Part shown: piece after piece, positions 14,537-23,100 of the stretch | Layout of the letters: the number at the start of each line of letters is the position of its first letter | Position numbering within the stretch: position 1 is the stretch's first letter | Assembly: GCA_944388795.1 (NCBI GenBank) | Contig: CALXKD010000014.1 | Location: 1-40,087, forward strand | DNA length: 40,087 nucleotides | Source: an uncultured Clostridia bacterium | Lineage (GTDB): Bacteria > Bacillota > Clostridia > TANB77 > CAG-508 | Direction of reading: 5' to 3' | Translations under genes and position numbers: made by a program | Notes under the pieces: model-generated | The model's database searches: none | The model's input: the letters and a program-made list of their open reading frames with translations, nothing else | What the model was told of the DNA's origin: nothing

Positions 14537-15340
14537 TTAAACATATTTTTCTATTAATACCACTGTTCTTCCACTTCTAGTTGTTCCTGTAAATGCTTTT
14601 ATAACAAACCTACCTTTTCCTCTAATCGTTATAATATCTCCCAATTTTACTTGTTTTGAATTCTTGGTTTCATTTTGTCCATTGATAAATACTCTTTCTT
14701 GTGTAATGATTTCTGATGCTTTACTTCGAGAAGTTCTTGCTAAATCTGATACAATATTATCTAATCTTAAAGAAGGAACAATGATAGATATTTCTTCTAC
14801 CTTTAATTCTAATTTTCTTACATTTTGTATATCTTCTAATTCTATGTTTGCATTTTCAAATCTTGTAAGTGATGGCAATTGTGTTTTTAATACTTCTGCA
14901 AATTCACTTAAAGCTATTATGTCAGCACCATCCTCTCCCACAAGAATATCTCCTACTTTTTCTCTTTTTAATCCTAACTTAATAATTCCACCTAAATAGT
15001 TTCTATGGGAATATTTTCCCTTTTCTTCTTCTGGTAATTGTATTCTTATGACTTTTAAAATCTTGTCATAGTTTTTTTCTAACATCTTATCATCAAATCT
15101 TTCAGGATAAATAATCAGTACTTTTCTTTCTGCATCTCTATATCCACCATATAATTGATAGGTTTTACATTGTATTTTTCTTAAAAAATTCTCTACCAAA
15201 GATACTTGGTACATATCTAAAAAATCTGTATATTCTATTTTATCTCTTTTTGATGATATTTCTATTTTATCTAATACTTGTGATAAACATAATTTATCTT
15301 CTTGTTTTTTGTAATCCTTTAACAGTTCTTGCTTATTCAT
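14537..15340 (-). CDS. ylmH: YlmH-like S4-domain RNA-binding protein
   Basis: The 267-aa protein has the N-terminal YlmH region (FLDMYQVSLVENFLRK...YGGYRDAERKVLIIYPE), a middle domain (LGGIIKLGLKREKVGDILV) and a C-terminal S4 RNA-binding domain from about residue 185 (LRLDNIVSDLARTSRSKASEIITQERVFINGQNE), ending GRTVVLIEKYV. YlmH binds the ribosome and has been linked to quality control of stalled nascent chains and to the division-gene cluster in other Firmicutes. Here it overlaps the end of dxs by 4 bp (ATGA), so it is translationally coupled to it instead of lying in a division operon. Confidence 0.85.
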   Translation of the reverse strand: MNKQELLKDYKKQEDKLCLSQVLDKIEISSKRDKIEYTDFLDMYQVSLVENFLRKIQCKTYQLYGGYRDAERKVLIIYPERFDDKMLEKNYDKILKVIRIQLPEEEKGKYSHRNYLGGIIKLGLKREKVGDILVGEDGADIIALSEFAEVLKTQLPSLTRFENANIELEDIQNVRKLELKVEEISIIVPSLRLDNIVSDLARTSRSKASEIITQERVFINGQNETKNSKQVKLGDIITIRGKGRFVIKAFTGTTRSGRTVVLIEKYV

Positions 15341-17346
15341 TTATGCTTCATCTCTCCTACTTTCATTTTTTTATGCTTTTTGTCTTTACGCTTACTTTTC
15401 TTTACATTTTCTACTTTTTGTTCTTGCTTTTCTTTATTATCTTCATTTTCATTTGTTTTTTCTTCCTGTTTATCTTCCTCGTTTATTTCTGAGCTTATAT
15501 GTTTTTGTATATCCTTTACAATAAAGTCTTCATCTAAATGATATATTTTTTCTAATTCTTCAACACTTCCATGTTGTATAAATTTATCTGGATATGCATA
15601 AGCTTGTATTGTGATTTCTTCCATATGATTATCTATTATTAATTCTTTTATAGCTGTTCCTAAACCATTTATAATAGTTCCATCTTCTATCGTAATAACA
15701 TGTTTTGTTTTTTCAATAGATTTTTTGATTGTTTCTTCATCTAGTGGTTTTAAAAATCTCACATTGATTACTTCTGCCTCTATATGATTTTCTTTTAACT
15801 TTTCAGCAAATTTCATTCCTCTTGCAACCATTTTTCCAATTGTGACAATAGATACATCTTTTCCCTCTTTTAAAATTTCTGCTTTTCCTTCTTGTATCTT
15901 TTCATGTTTTTCAAATGGTTCTTTATCTTCTCCACCTCTTGGGTATCGAATGACAACCGGTTTATTTAAATCCACTGCAAATGCTAACATATCTTCTAAT
16001 TCTTGAAAATCTTTTGGTGCTAATATCACTAAATTTGGAATTAATCGAAAAAATGCCATATCTAAAATTCCTTGATGGGTTTCTCCATCTGCCCCTACTA
16101 CTCCTGCTCTATCTACACACATAATCACTGGTAAATTTTGAAGTGCTATATCATGAATCACTTGATCATATGCTCTTTGATAAAATGAAGAATAAATTGG
16201 CACAACTGGAATCATTCCATCTATTGCCATCCCTGCCGCTAATCCTAATGCATGTTGTTCTGCGATTCCTATATCAAAAAATCTGTCTGGAAATTCTTTA
16301 CTAAATGCTGTTAGACCTGTTCCATCTTTCATAGAAGCTGTAATGGCTACAATCTTTTCATTTTTCTTTGCTAATTCTACTAATTTATCTCCAAATACTT
16401 TAGAATAATCTTTTCCCTTTTCTTTTTTACTCTTTCCTGTTTCTATATCAAATGGTCCAGTTGCATGAAATTTATCAGGATTTTTTTCTGCAATTTCATA
16501 TCCTTTTCCCTTTTTGGTTAATACATGTATTAATACAGGGTTATCTATCTGCTTACTTAAAGTTAATATACTTTGTAGCTCTTCTATATTATGCCCATCA
16601 ACTGGTCCTAAATATGTAAAGCCAATATCTTCAAAAAACATTTTTGGTATAATTAATTGTTTGATACTTCTTTTTATAGTTTGTACAATTTTAACGATTG
16701 GCTTTCCTATCACTGGTATTTCACCAATTCTTTTTTTCATGATAATATTTGATCTGGTATACATTTTTTTAGTTCTTAATTTACTAAGTAGCATATTTAA
16801 ACCACCAATATTGGGTGATATACTCATTTCATTATCATTTAGTATAATGGTCATCTTAGTTTTGCTGTATCCCACATCATTTAATGCTTCTAATGCCATT
16901 CCGCCTGTCATAGCACCATCTCCTATGACTGCTATAACAGAATAATTTCCATTTTTTAAATCTCTGGCTCTAGCCATTCCTAAAGCTGCAGATATAGATG
17001 TGCTACTATGTCCTGTATTAAAGAAATCATATTCTGATTCATTTGTTTTGGGAAAGCCTGCAATTCCATTTAACTGTCTTAATGTTTTTAAAGCCTCTTT
17101 TCTTCCTGTTAATATTTTATGCACATAAGTTTGATGTCCGACATCCCATACAATTTTATCTGATTTGAAATTAAAAACGCTATGTAAGGCAATTGTTAAT
17201 TCCACCACACCTAAATTAGAAGCCAAATGTCCTCCATTTTCTGATACAATCTCTAAAATATATTTTCTTATATCTTCTGCTAATTTTTGTTTCTCCAAGA
17301 TGTTTAATTTTTTTAAATCATCTGGAAAATTTATTTTTTCTAACAT
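15337..17346 (-). CDS. dxs: 1-Deoxy-D-xylulose-5-phosphate synthase with a charged C-terminal tail
   Basis: This makes DXP from pyruvate and glyceraldehyde-3-phosphate, the first step of the MEP isoprenoid pathway, and needs thiamine diphosphate and Mg2+. Visible signatures are WDVGHQTYVHKILTGR, the ThDP/Mg motif GDGAMTGGMALEALND, the DIGIAEQHALGLAAGMA catalytic region and RYPRGG. The enzyme core ends near residue 617. The last 50 residues are a low-complexity Glu/Lys tail (for example KSKRKDKKHKKMKVG) not found in typical DXS of about 620 aa. ylmH overlaps its last 4 bases. Confidence 0.93.
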   Translation of the reverse strand: MLEKINFPDDLKKLNILEKQKLAEDIRKYILEIVSENGGHLASNLGVVELTIALHSVFNFKSDKIVWDVGHQTYVHKILTGRKEALKTLRQLNGIAGFPKTNESEYDFFNTGHSSTSISAALGMARARDLKNGNYSVIAVIGDGAMTGGMALEALNDVGYSKTKMTIILNDNEMSISPNIGGLNMLLSKLRTKKMYTRSNIIMKKRIGEIPVIGKPIVKIVQTIKRSIKQLIIPKMFFEDIGFTYLGPVDGHNIEELQSILTLSKQIDNPVLIHVLTKKGKGYEIAEKNPDKFHATGPFDIETGKSKKEKGKDYSKVFGDKLVELAKKNEKIVAITASMKDGTGLTAFSKEFPDRFFDIGIAEQHALGLAAGMAIDGMIPVVPIYSSFYQRAYDQVIHDIALQNLPVIMCVDRAGVVGADGETHQGILDMAFFRLIPNLVILAPKDFQELEDMLAFAVDLNKPVVIRYPRGGEDKEPFEKHEKIQEGKAEILKEGKDVSIVTIGKMVARGMKFAEKLKENHIEAEVINVRFLKPLDEETIKKSIEKTKHVITIEDGTIINGLGTAIKELIIDNHMEEITIQAYAYPDKFIQHGSVEELEKIYHLDEDFIVKDIQKHISSEINEEDKQEEKTNENEDNKEKQEQKVENVKKSKRKDKKHKKMKVGEMKHK

Positions 17347-17417
17347 CCTATCACCTTTTTTATTATGATTTGTGCTTTACATTTTATCACATTTTTATGT
17401 TTTTTTCCACAAATTTG

Positions 17418-17445
17418 TTGTATTTTTTATTTCTTGTGTTACAAT
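17418..17445 (+). promoter_or_regulatory. Promoter of the VWA surface-protein gene
   Basis: TTGTAT (17418-17423), 16-bp spacer and TACAAT (17440-17445), about 32 bases ahead of the start codon. Confidence 0.45.
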
Positions 17446-17477
17446 ATATACTGAAAGAAATTATGGGAGGAGTATAT

Positions 17478-18833
17478 ATGATGAAAAAAAGTGTTTTTAT
17501 TACCTTATTTTTAGTTCTAATTTTGATAGCAAACATTTCTTTAGCATCTTATGAAACAGTTACAATGACAGTGGTTGAAGAACCTGTTTGTACAATAGAA
17601 ATTGGAGAAAATTCAAAATTTGAAAAGAGATTAATTGAAAAAAATTTAAATAATAAAGAAGTAACCCTTCAATTACAAGTAACTAATGAAGAAACTTCTA
17701 TGCAACCAACTGGAGAAATTATGCTTGTGATTGACAATTCTATGAGTATGGAGGAAACTGTTGAGGGAACAACTACCAGAGAGGATTTAGTTATTAAATC
17801 TGCTAATACTTTAGTAAATACCATTTTAGATGGAAATGAAAACTTAAAAGTAGGTGTTGTTAGTTTCTCAACCAATGCTGATGTTTCTTTAGAAGGAACT
17901 ATCAATGATGCTAATCTAGTTTCTGATTTATCTACAGATCCTCAAAGCTTAGTATCTGCTATTTCTAATATTCAATACACAGGACCTAGAACAGATTTAG
18001 AATCTGGTTTAAGCTTAGCAAGTCAATATTTTACAGAGGAAGATAATAACAAATATATTATTGTTTTAACAGATGGTGTTCCAAATGTTGCTTTAAACTA
18101 TGATGGACTTTATTATTCTGATGATGTAATTAATAAAACAAAAGCTCAATTACAAGCTTTAGATACAGCTGGATATAATGTTATTACAATGCTTACAGGA
18201 ATTTCTAATGCGGATGATGTTCCTGCTACTAGAACAGATGATAAAACTTATGGGGATATTATTGAAGAAATTTTCGGTACTGAAGAAACTCCAACAGTAG
18301 GTAAGTTCTATTATGTACAAGATAATGAAATTGAACAAACTATTACAGAAACTATATATAATGATTTATTACCTGTTGAAAAAGTATTAACCAATATTAC
18401 AATAACCGATTATTTCCCACAAGAAATTATTGATAATTTCGAATTTGCTTATGTTTCAGAAGCCAATATTGGAACCATCTCAGCAGAAGTTAATAAAGAT
18501 AATAATTCTATTACATGGACAATCCCAGAATTACATCCTGGAGAAACAGCTACTGTTCAATATACTTTAAAATTAAAAGAAGATTTTGATAGTAGTATTG
18601 TTGGTCTAATATTAGATACAAATGAAAGAGTGGATATTTCATACACAGATTTTGATGGTGAAACAGTCGAAGATACTTCTGATGTAACACCAAAATTAAA
18701 ACTAACAGAGCCACCTGTTACTTTACCTAAAGCTGGTACACCAATTATGATTACTTTATTTACTATCGCTGCTGGCATATTCATTTATTCATTTGTTAGA
18801 TTAACTATTACAAATAAAAATATGAAACATTAA
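17478..18833 (+). CDS. Cell-wall-anchored VWA-domain protein with LPKAG sorting signal
   Basis: I start at 17478 because GGGAGG lies 7 nt upstream and a signal peptide follows directly (KKSVFITLFLVLILIANISLA); the frame opens earlier but without an SD. The 451-aa product has a von Willebrand A domain at about residues 80-290. Its MIDAS motif is complete in outline: D86-x-S88-x-S90 (VIDNSMS), a Thr in TDLESGL and the Asp in VLTDGVPN. A beta-rich domain of the isopeptide/DUF11-like kind follows (NITITDYFPQEI...WTIPELHPGETATVQYTLKL). It ends with LPKAG (about 416-420), a hydrophobic helix and a basic tail, a sortase signal with Ala in place of Thr. It is probably a wall-bound adhesin or minor pilin. 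No sortase gene is nearby. Confidence 0.82.
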   Translation: MMKKSVFITLFLVLILIANISLASYETVTMTVVEEPVCTIEIGENSKFEKRLIEKNLNNKEVTLQLQVTNEETSMQPTGEIMLVIDNSMSMEETVEGTTTREDLVIKSANTLVNTILDGNENLKVGVVSFSTNADVSLEGTINDANLVSDLSTDPQSLVSAISNIQYTGPRTDLESGLSLASQYFTEEDNNKYIIVLTDGVPNVALNYDGLYYSDDVINKTKAQLQALDTAGYNVITMLTGISNADDVPATRTDDKTYGDIIEEIFGTEETPTVGKFYYVQDNEIEQTITETIYNDLLPVEKVLTNITITDYFPQEIIDNFEFAYVSEANIGTISAEVNKDNNSITWTIPELHPGETATVQYTLKLKEDFDSSIVGLILDTNERVDISYTDFDGETVEDTSDVTPKLKLTEPPVTLPKAGTPIMITLFTIAAGIFIYSFVRLTITNKNMKH

Positions 18834-18835
18834 TA

Positions 18836-18876
18836 AAAAAATGTGCTTATATTTAAATATATAGGCACATTTTTTT
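18836..18876 (+). terminator. Terminator of the VWA gene (bidirectional with eno)
   Basis: AAAAAATGTGC ... GCACATTTTTT with an AT-rich inner stem lies between the convergent VWA and eno stops. Its start is identical to the hairpin at 20219-20258. Confidence 0.8.
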
Positions 18877-18881
18877 CTATT

Positions 18882-20159
18882 TTATTCCTTTATACATGAT
18901 AATTCTTTTTCAATTTTTAATAATCGATTATATTTTGCCACTCTATCTGTTCTACAAGGTGCTCCTGTTTTTATTTGCATACTATTTATCCCTACAGCTA
19001 TGTCTGCAATCGTTGTATCTTCTGTTTCTCCAGATCTATGAGAAATAATCGTTTTATATCCATTTTCCTTTGCCATTTGAATCGTATCTAATGTTTCTGT
19101 TAATGTTCCAATTTGGTTTGGTTTAATTAAAATCGCATTTGCCACCTTTTTATCTATTCCTCTTTTTAGTCTTGACATATTGGTTACAAATAAGTCATCT
19201 CCTACTAATTGTATTTTACTTCCCAATTTTTCGGTTAAGATCTGCCAATTTTCCCAATCCTCTTCTGCTAATCCATCTTCTATAGATACAATAGGATATT
19301 TATTACATAATTCTACTAAATATTCTATCATTTCTTCATTAGTTTTTAATATATCTGTTTTCCAGAAATAATACCCATCTTTTCCAATTTTCTTAGCCTC
19401 TTCCTTCATTTCTGTACTTGCTACGTCTAATGCTAATACGATATCTTTTCCTGGTTCATATCCGGCTGTTTTAATTGCTTCTATAATCACATCTAATGCC
19501 ATTTCTTCATTTTCTAAATTAGGAGCAAATCCTCCCTCATCTCCTACTCCAACATCAAAACCTTTTTCTTTTAAGACTTTCTTTAATGTATGATAAATTT
19601 CAGCTCCTCTACGTAACCTTTCTGCAAATGTAATATCTCCTATTGGCATAATCATAAATTCTTGTATACTAATATTATTTTCTGAATGTTTTCCACCATT
19701 TAAGATATTCATCATAGGAACAGGTAATTCTTTTGCATGAATTCCCCCTATATATTGATATAATTCCATTCCTAATGTATTACTTGCTGCTTTTGCAACT
19801 GCTAATGAAACACCTAGAATTACATTTGCACCTAAATTTGATTTATTTAAAGTATCATCTAATCGTATCATTTCTTCATCGATTTTTCTTTGTTCAAATA
19901 TATTCATTCCGATTATTTTTTTACTAATTTTTTTATTAACATTTTCAACTGCTTTTGTAACCCCTTTTCCATTGTATCGATTTTTATCTCCATCACGTAA
20001 TTCCACTGCTTCAAAACTTCCTGTAGAAGCCCCTGACGGAACTGCTGCTACTCCACATATTCCCTCCTCTGTCATCACCTCTACTTGCAAAGTTGGATTT
20101 CCTCTTGAGTCTAATATTTCAATTGCCTCTACACTTTTAATTAATGAACTCTTTTTCAT
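18882..20159 (-). CDS. eno: Enolase
   Basis: This converts 2-phosphoglycerate to phosphoenolpyruvate in glycolysis. The 425-aa length and motifs are typical: [58 protein letters not shown], the metal and catalytic regions [14 protein letters not shown] and [22 protein letters not shown] and the signature [17 protein letters not shown]. It is transcribed alone after recN, from which a hairpin separates it, and is not clustered with other glycolytic genes here. GGAGG lies ahead of the start. Confidence 0.95.
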   Translation of the reverse strand: MKKSSLIKSVEAIEILDSRGNPTLQVEVMTEEGICGVAAVPSGASTGSFEAVELRDGDKNRYNGKGVTKAVENVNKKISKKIIGMNIFEQRKIDEEMIRLDDTLNKSNLGANVILGVSLAVAKAASNTLGMELYQYIGGIHAKELPVPMMNILNGGKHSENNISIQEFMIMPIGDITFAERLRRGAEIYHTLKKVLKEKGFDVGVGDEGGFAPNLENEEMALDVIIEAIKTAGYEPGKDIVLALDVASTEMKEEAKKIGKDGYYFWKTDILKTNEEMIEYLVELCNKYPIVSIEDGLAEEDWENWQILTEKLGSKIQLVGDDLFVTNMSRLKRGIDKKVANAILIKPNQIGTLTETLDTIQMAKENGYKTIISHRSGETEDTTIADIAVGINSMQIKTGAPCRTDRVAKYNRLLKIEKELSCIKE

Positions 20160-20218
20160 AAAATTCCTCCTTACTACTTACATATATATACATTTTTTAC
20201 AATTTCATGAAATCTATA

Positions 20219-20258
20219 CAAAAAATGTGCTTATATTTTTTCATATAAACACATTCTT
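20219..20258 (-). terminator. Terminator of recN
   Basis: AAAAATGTGCTTATAT pairs with ATATAAACACATTCTTT (one mismatch), just after the recN stop. Its left arm repeats the terminator found after eno. Confidence 0.7.
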
Positions 20259-20263
20259 TATTT

Positions 20264-21898
20264 TTAACTTGCTTTTTTATTTCTTAATTCATATGCATAT
20301 TGTAAAGTCACTTCATTAATTTCACCAGAAGAAATTCTAGCAATTTCTTCTATCACTTCATTTTCTTTTAATAATTTAATTTGTGTTTTGGTTCTTTCCT
20401 CTTTTACATTTTTACTAATAAAGTAGTTATGGTCTGCAACTGCTGCAATATTTGGTAAATGTGAGATACACATTACTTGATGTTTTTTAGCTATGGCTTT
20501 TAATTTTGTTGCTACAGCATTTGCTGCTTTTCCACTAATTCCTGTATCAATTTCATCAAATATTAATACAGGTATCTTATCTGTATCTGCTAATACCTTT
20601 TTAATTGCTAACATAGTTCTTGACATTTCTCCACCTGATGCAATCTTTGATAATTCTTTTTCATCTTCTCCTAAGTTTGTGGTGATATAGAATTTAACAA
20701 TATCTTTTCCGTTTTTAAAAAATTCATCTTCTTTATACTCTACTCTTACATGGATTTTTGCATTTTTCATTTCCAAGTCTACTAATTCTTGATTAATGGA
20801 TTCACTTAATTTTTTCGCATATTCTGTTCTTATAGTACTTATCTTTTTACCTAATGTATTCATTTCCTTTTCTATCTTTTTTAGTTCTACCTTTAATTTA
20901 TTATTATATTCTTCTAGATTTTCTATATGTTCAATTTCTTCTTGTATTTGTTTATTATATTCTAATATTTCTTGTATACTATTTCCATATTTTCTTTTTA
21001 ATGAATAAATGGTATCTAATCTTTCTTCTATATTGTTTCTTTCTTCTTCATCAAAATATACATCTTCTTTATATCCATTAATATCTCTTGCTAGTTCTTG
21101 TAATTCATAATATGAACTTTTTAAACTGTTACTTGCTTTTTCATATTTTTTATCAATATCTTCTATCTTTTCTAATGCTCGAATTGCCATACTTAAACTG
21201 TCTATTGTATTTTCAGATAATACACTATCTGCTTCCGTTAAATTCTTCACAATTTTTTCTGAGTTCAAAAATAAATTTCTTTTTTCTTCTAATCCTTCTT
21301 CTTCATTTTCTTTTAAGTTTGCTGCTTCAATTTCTTCTGTCTGATATCTTAATAGATCTAATTTTCTTTGTCTTTCTTTATCATCCCCATAATTTTGTTT
21401 TAGTTCTTCTTTTATTTCTAAATAACGATTGTATAATGTTCTATATTTCTCTTTATCTTCTCCTAAAATTTCTGTTCCAATAAATCCATCTAAATATTTT
21501 AAGTGTAATTTACTATCTAATAGATTTTGATTATCATTTTGACCATGAATTTCGATAAATTGTTTCATAAAATCTTTTAATTCATTGACTGTTACCATTC
21601 TTCCATTAATCTTACACATATTTTTACCATTTACATGAATTTCTCTGGAAACAATAATATTTCCTTCTATGGCTTTTTCATTTTCTGGACAATACAAGCA
21701 AAGCTCAACAAAAGAATTAGTTTCTCCTTTTCTAATCATCTCTTTTGAAAATCTTCCTCCAGATATAATTTGAAGAGAGTCAATAATTAAAGTTTTTCCT
21801 GCACCAGTTTCTCCTGTTAACACATTTAATCCTTTATTAAAATCTATACTTAAATCCTCTATAATTCCTATGTTTCTAATATGTAAAGATGATATCAT
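20264..21898 (-). CDS. recN: DNA repair protein RecN
   Basis: The 544-aa SMC-like ATPase has the usual length. Walker A is GETGAGKTLIIDSL (about 29-42). A long coiled-coil middle (about 150-365) follows, then the ABC signature ASGGEMSRTMLAIK and Walker B LIFDEIDTGISGKAANAV, and a D-loop/His region HQVMCISHLPNIAAVADHNY. RecN gathers and tethers DNA ends at double-strand breaks before RecA-dependent repair. It is followed by a terminator and eno. No LexA/DinR-like operator (GAAC...GTTC) was seen near its start. Confidence 0.93.
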   Translation of the reverse strand: MISSLHIRNIGIIEDLSIDFNKGLNVLTGETGAGKTLIIDSLQIISGGRFSKEMIRKGETNSFVELCLYCPENEKAIEGNIIVSREIHVNGKNMCKINGRMVTVNELKDFMKQFIEIHGQNDNQNLLDSKLHLKYLDGFIGTEILGEDKEKYRTLYNRYLEIKEELKQNYGDDKERQRKLDLLRYQTEEIEAANLKENEEEGLEEKRNLFLNSEKIVKNLTEADSVLSENTIDSLSMAIRALEKIEDIDKKYEKASNSLKSSYYELQELARDINGYKEDVYFDEEERNNIEERLDTIYSLKRKYGNSIQEILEYNKQIQEEIEHIENLEEYNNKLKVELKKIEKEMNTLGKKISTIRTEYAKKLSESINQELVDLEMKNAKIHVRVEYKEDEFFKNGKDIVKFYITTNLGEDEKELSKIASGGEMSRTMLAIKKVLADTDKIPVLIFDEIDTGISGKAANAVATKLKAIAKKHQVMCISHLPNIAAVADHNYFISKNVKEERTKTQIKLLKENEVIEEIARISSGEINEVTLQYAYELRNKKAS

Positions 21899-21937
21899 AT
21901 TTCATTCCTCTACTTTCAATTTATTGAACAACACTAA

Positions 21938-22004
21938 AAAAATGTTCGCCTTTATTGTATCCACAATTTTAAAAATTGTCAATACTTTTTGCGAACATTT
22001 TTTC
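21938..22004 (-). terminator. Terminator of dps
   Basis: A 13-bp stem AAAAAATGTTCGC / GCGAACATTTTTT encloses about 40 bases, which contain a further ACAATTTT/AAAATTGT hairpin. It lies right after the dps stop codon. Confidence 0.7.
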
Positions 22005-22007
22005 TTT

Positions 22008-22442
22008 TTATTTATGCTGTTTTAACATCCATATAATCTTGCTATATTCTAAGATATAGTCATCTATTAAACTAGAAGTTGCATATATATGATGTTCATC
22101 TGCTAATTTCTTTATTGTCATTGCTTTTTGTAATAATGTTTCAAAATCCTTTAATACTTTATCTAAAACAATTTCTCCTTCTATTTTCGCATTTTGTGCC
22201 TCTTCTATACATGTTTTTTCTAAATAGTCTTTCATCGTACCTAAAGGTTGTTTATCTAGTGTTAAAATATGCTCTGCGATTTCATCAATTTCTTCATTAA
22301 TTTTGTCATAATATTCTTCTAGCTTTTCATGTAATACAAAAAAGTTTTTTCCCTTTACATTCCAATGATAATTTTGTAATTTTCTATAAAATACATTTAA
22401 GTCTGCTAAAAATTCATTTAGTTTATTTACCATTTCTTCCAT
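22008..22442 (-). CDS. dps: Dps-family ferritin-like protein
   Basis: I start at the ATG at 22442 (144 aa) because AGGAG lies 8 nt upstream; a GTG nine bases earlier is less well placed. The four-helix Dps signature is clear: NKLNEFLADLNVFYRKLQNYHWNVKGKNFFVLHEKLEEYYDKI with the ferroxidase His, and the later D.IAEHIL segment. Dps dodecamers oxidise Fe(II) with peroxide, store iron and protect DNA, which suits an anaerobe facing oxygen. It is divergent from the helical-protein gene at 22626. Confidence 0.85.
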   Translation of the reverse strand: MEEMVNKLNEFLADLNVFYRKLQNYHWNVKGKNFFVLHEKLEEYYDKINEEIDEIAEHILTLDKQPLGTMKDYLEKTCIEEAQNAKIEGEIVLDKVLKDFETLLQKAMTIKKLADEHHIYATSSLIDDYILEYSKIIWMLKQHK

Positions 22443-22625
22443 TTTCTTCACTCCTATCTTTCATTTTATATGTACATTTTTTCCGTTTTTTATTTTTTTA
22501 TACAAGTAAATATTATATTCATATTTTTTATATATTTGCACATACTAACATTAGAAAAAAACTTTGCAAAAAAATGAGAAAACTTTTTTACAAATATTTA
22601 ATCAATTTTTTAAGGAGGAAAAAAC

Positions 22626-23054
22626 ATGAATAGACCAGAGTATATTTTAAATGAAATTAATAAAGGAATTAAAATGGGAATGGATTCTATTTCTTCTATT
22701 GCAGAAAAAGTAACTGATGATCAATTAAAAGATGATTTACAATCTGAGTATAACCAATATAATACTATTTTAAATGATGTAAATGCAGAGCTTGGAAAAT
22801 ATGAGGAATTCCCTAAAGAATTAAATCCTGCTCAAAAAATGATGGGATGGTTTGATATTCAAATTAGTACTATGACAGATGATTCTGATTCTAAAATTGC
22901 TGAAATGTTAATTAAAGGAACTAATATGGGTATTATTGAAGGCGTCAAATTATTAAATAACAACCCAGAAACAACTCCTGAAATAAAAAATATCTTAACA
23001 AACTTTATTCAATTTCAAGAAAATAATGTTGAAAGATTAAAAAAATATTTATAA
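22626..23054 (+). CDS. Small helical, possibly ferritin-like protein
   Basis: The 142-aa product is predicted to be all helix, with four long helices (about 4-27, 31-57, 68-100 and 112-140) of the length expected for a ferritin-like bundle, and is rich in Asn, Asp, Glu and Lys. It lacks the clear Glu/His metal ligands (ExxH) of ferritins and rubrerythrins, so metal binding is unproven. It has a very strong SD (AAGGAGG) and its own terminator, suggesting high expression. It is divergent from dps, so the two could share stress control. Confidence 0.6.
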   Translation: MNRPEYILNEINKGIKMGMDSISSIAEKVTDDQLKDDLQSEYNQYNTILNDVNAELGKYEEFPKELNPAQKMMGWFDIQISTMTDDSDSKIAEMLIKGTNMGIIEGVKLLNNNPETTPEIKNILTNFIQFQENNVERLKKYL

Positions 23055-23055
23055 A

Positions 23056-23100
23056 AGAAAAGATACGAAAAGAAATATTTTTTATTCTTTTCGTATCTTT
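23056..23100 (+). terminator. Terminator of the helical-protein gene (bidirectional with pepD)
   Basis: AAAGATACGAAAAGAA pairs with TTCTTTTCGTATCTTT around an AT-rich loop, between two convergent stops. Confidence 0.8.

Noticed and set aside
17370..17477. Longer N-terminus for the VWA protein
   Set aside because: It lacks an SD and would place a second hydrophobic stretch before the signal peptide; the start at 17478 has GGGAGG.
20854..21483. Plus-strand ORFs inside recN and other genes
   Set aside because: They are Leu/Phe/Tyr-rich shadows of A-rich minus-strand genes, without SD sites or recognisable domains.
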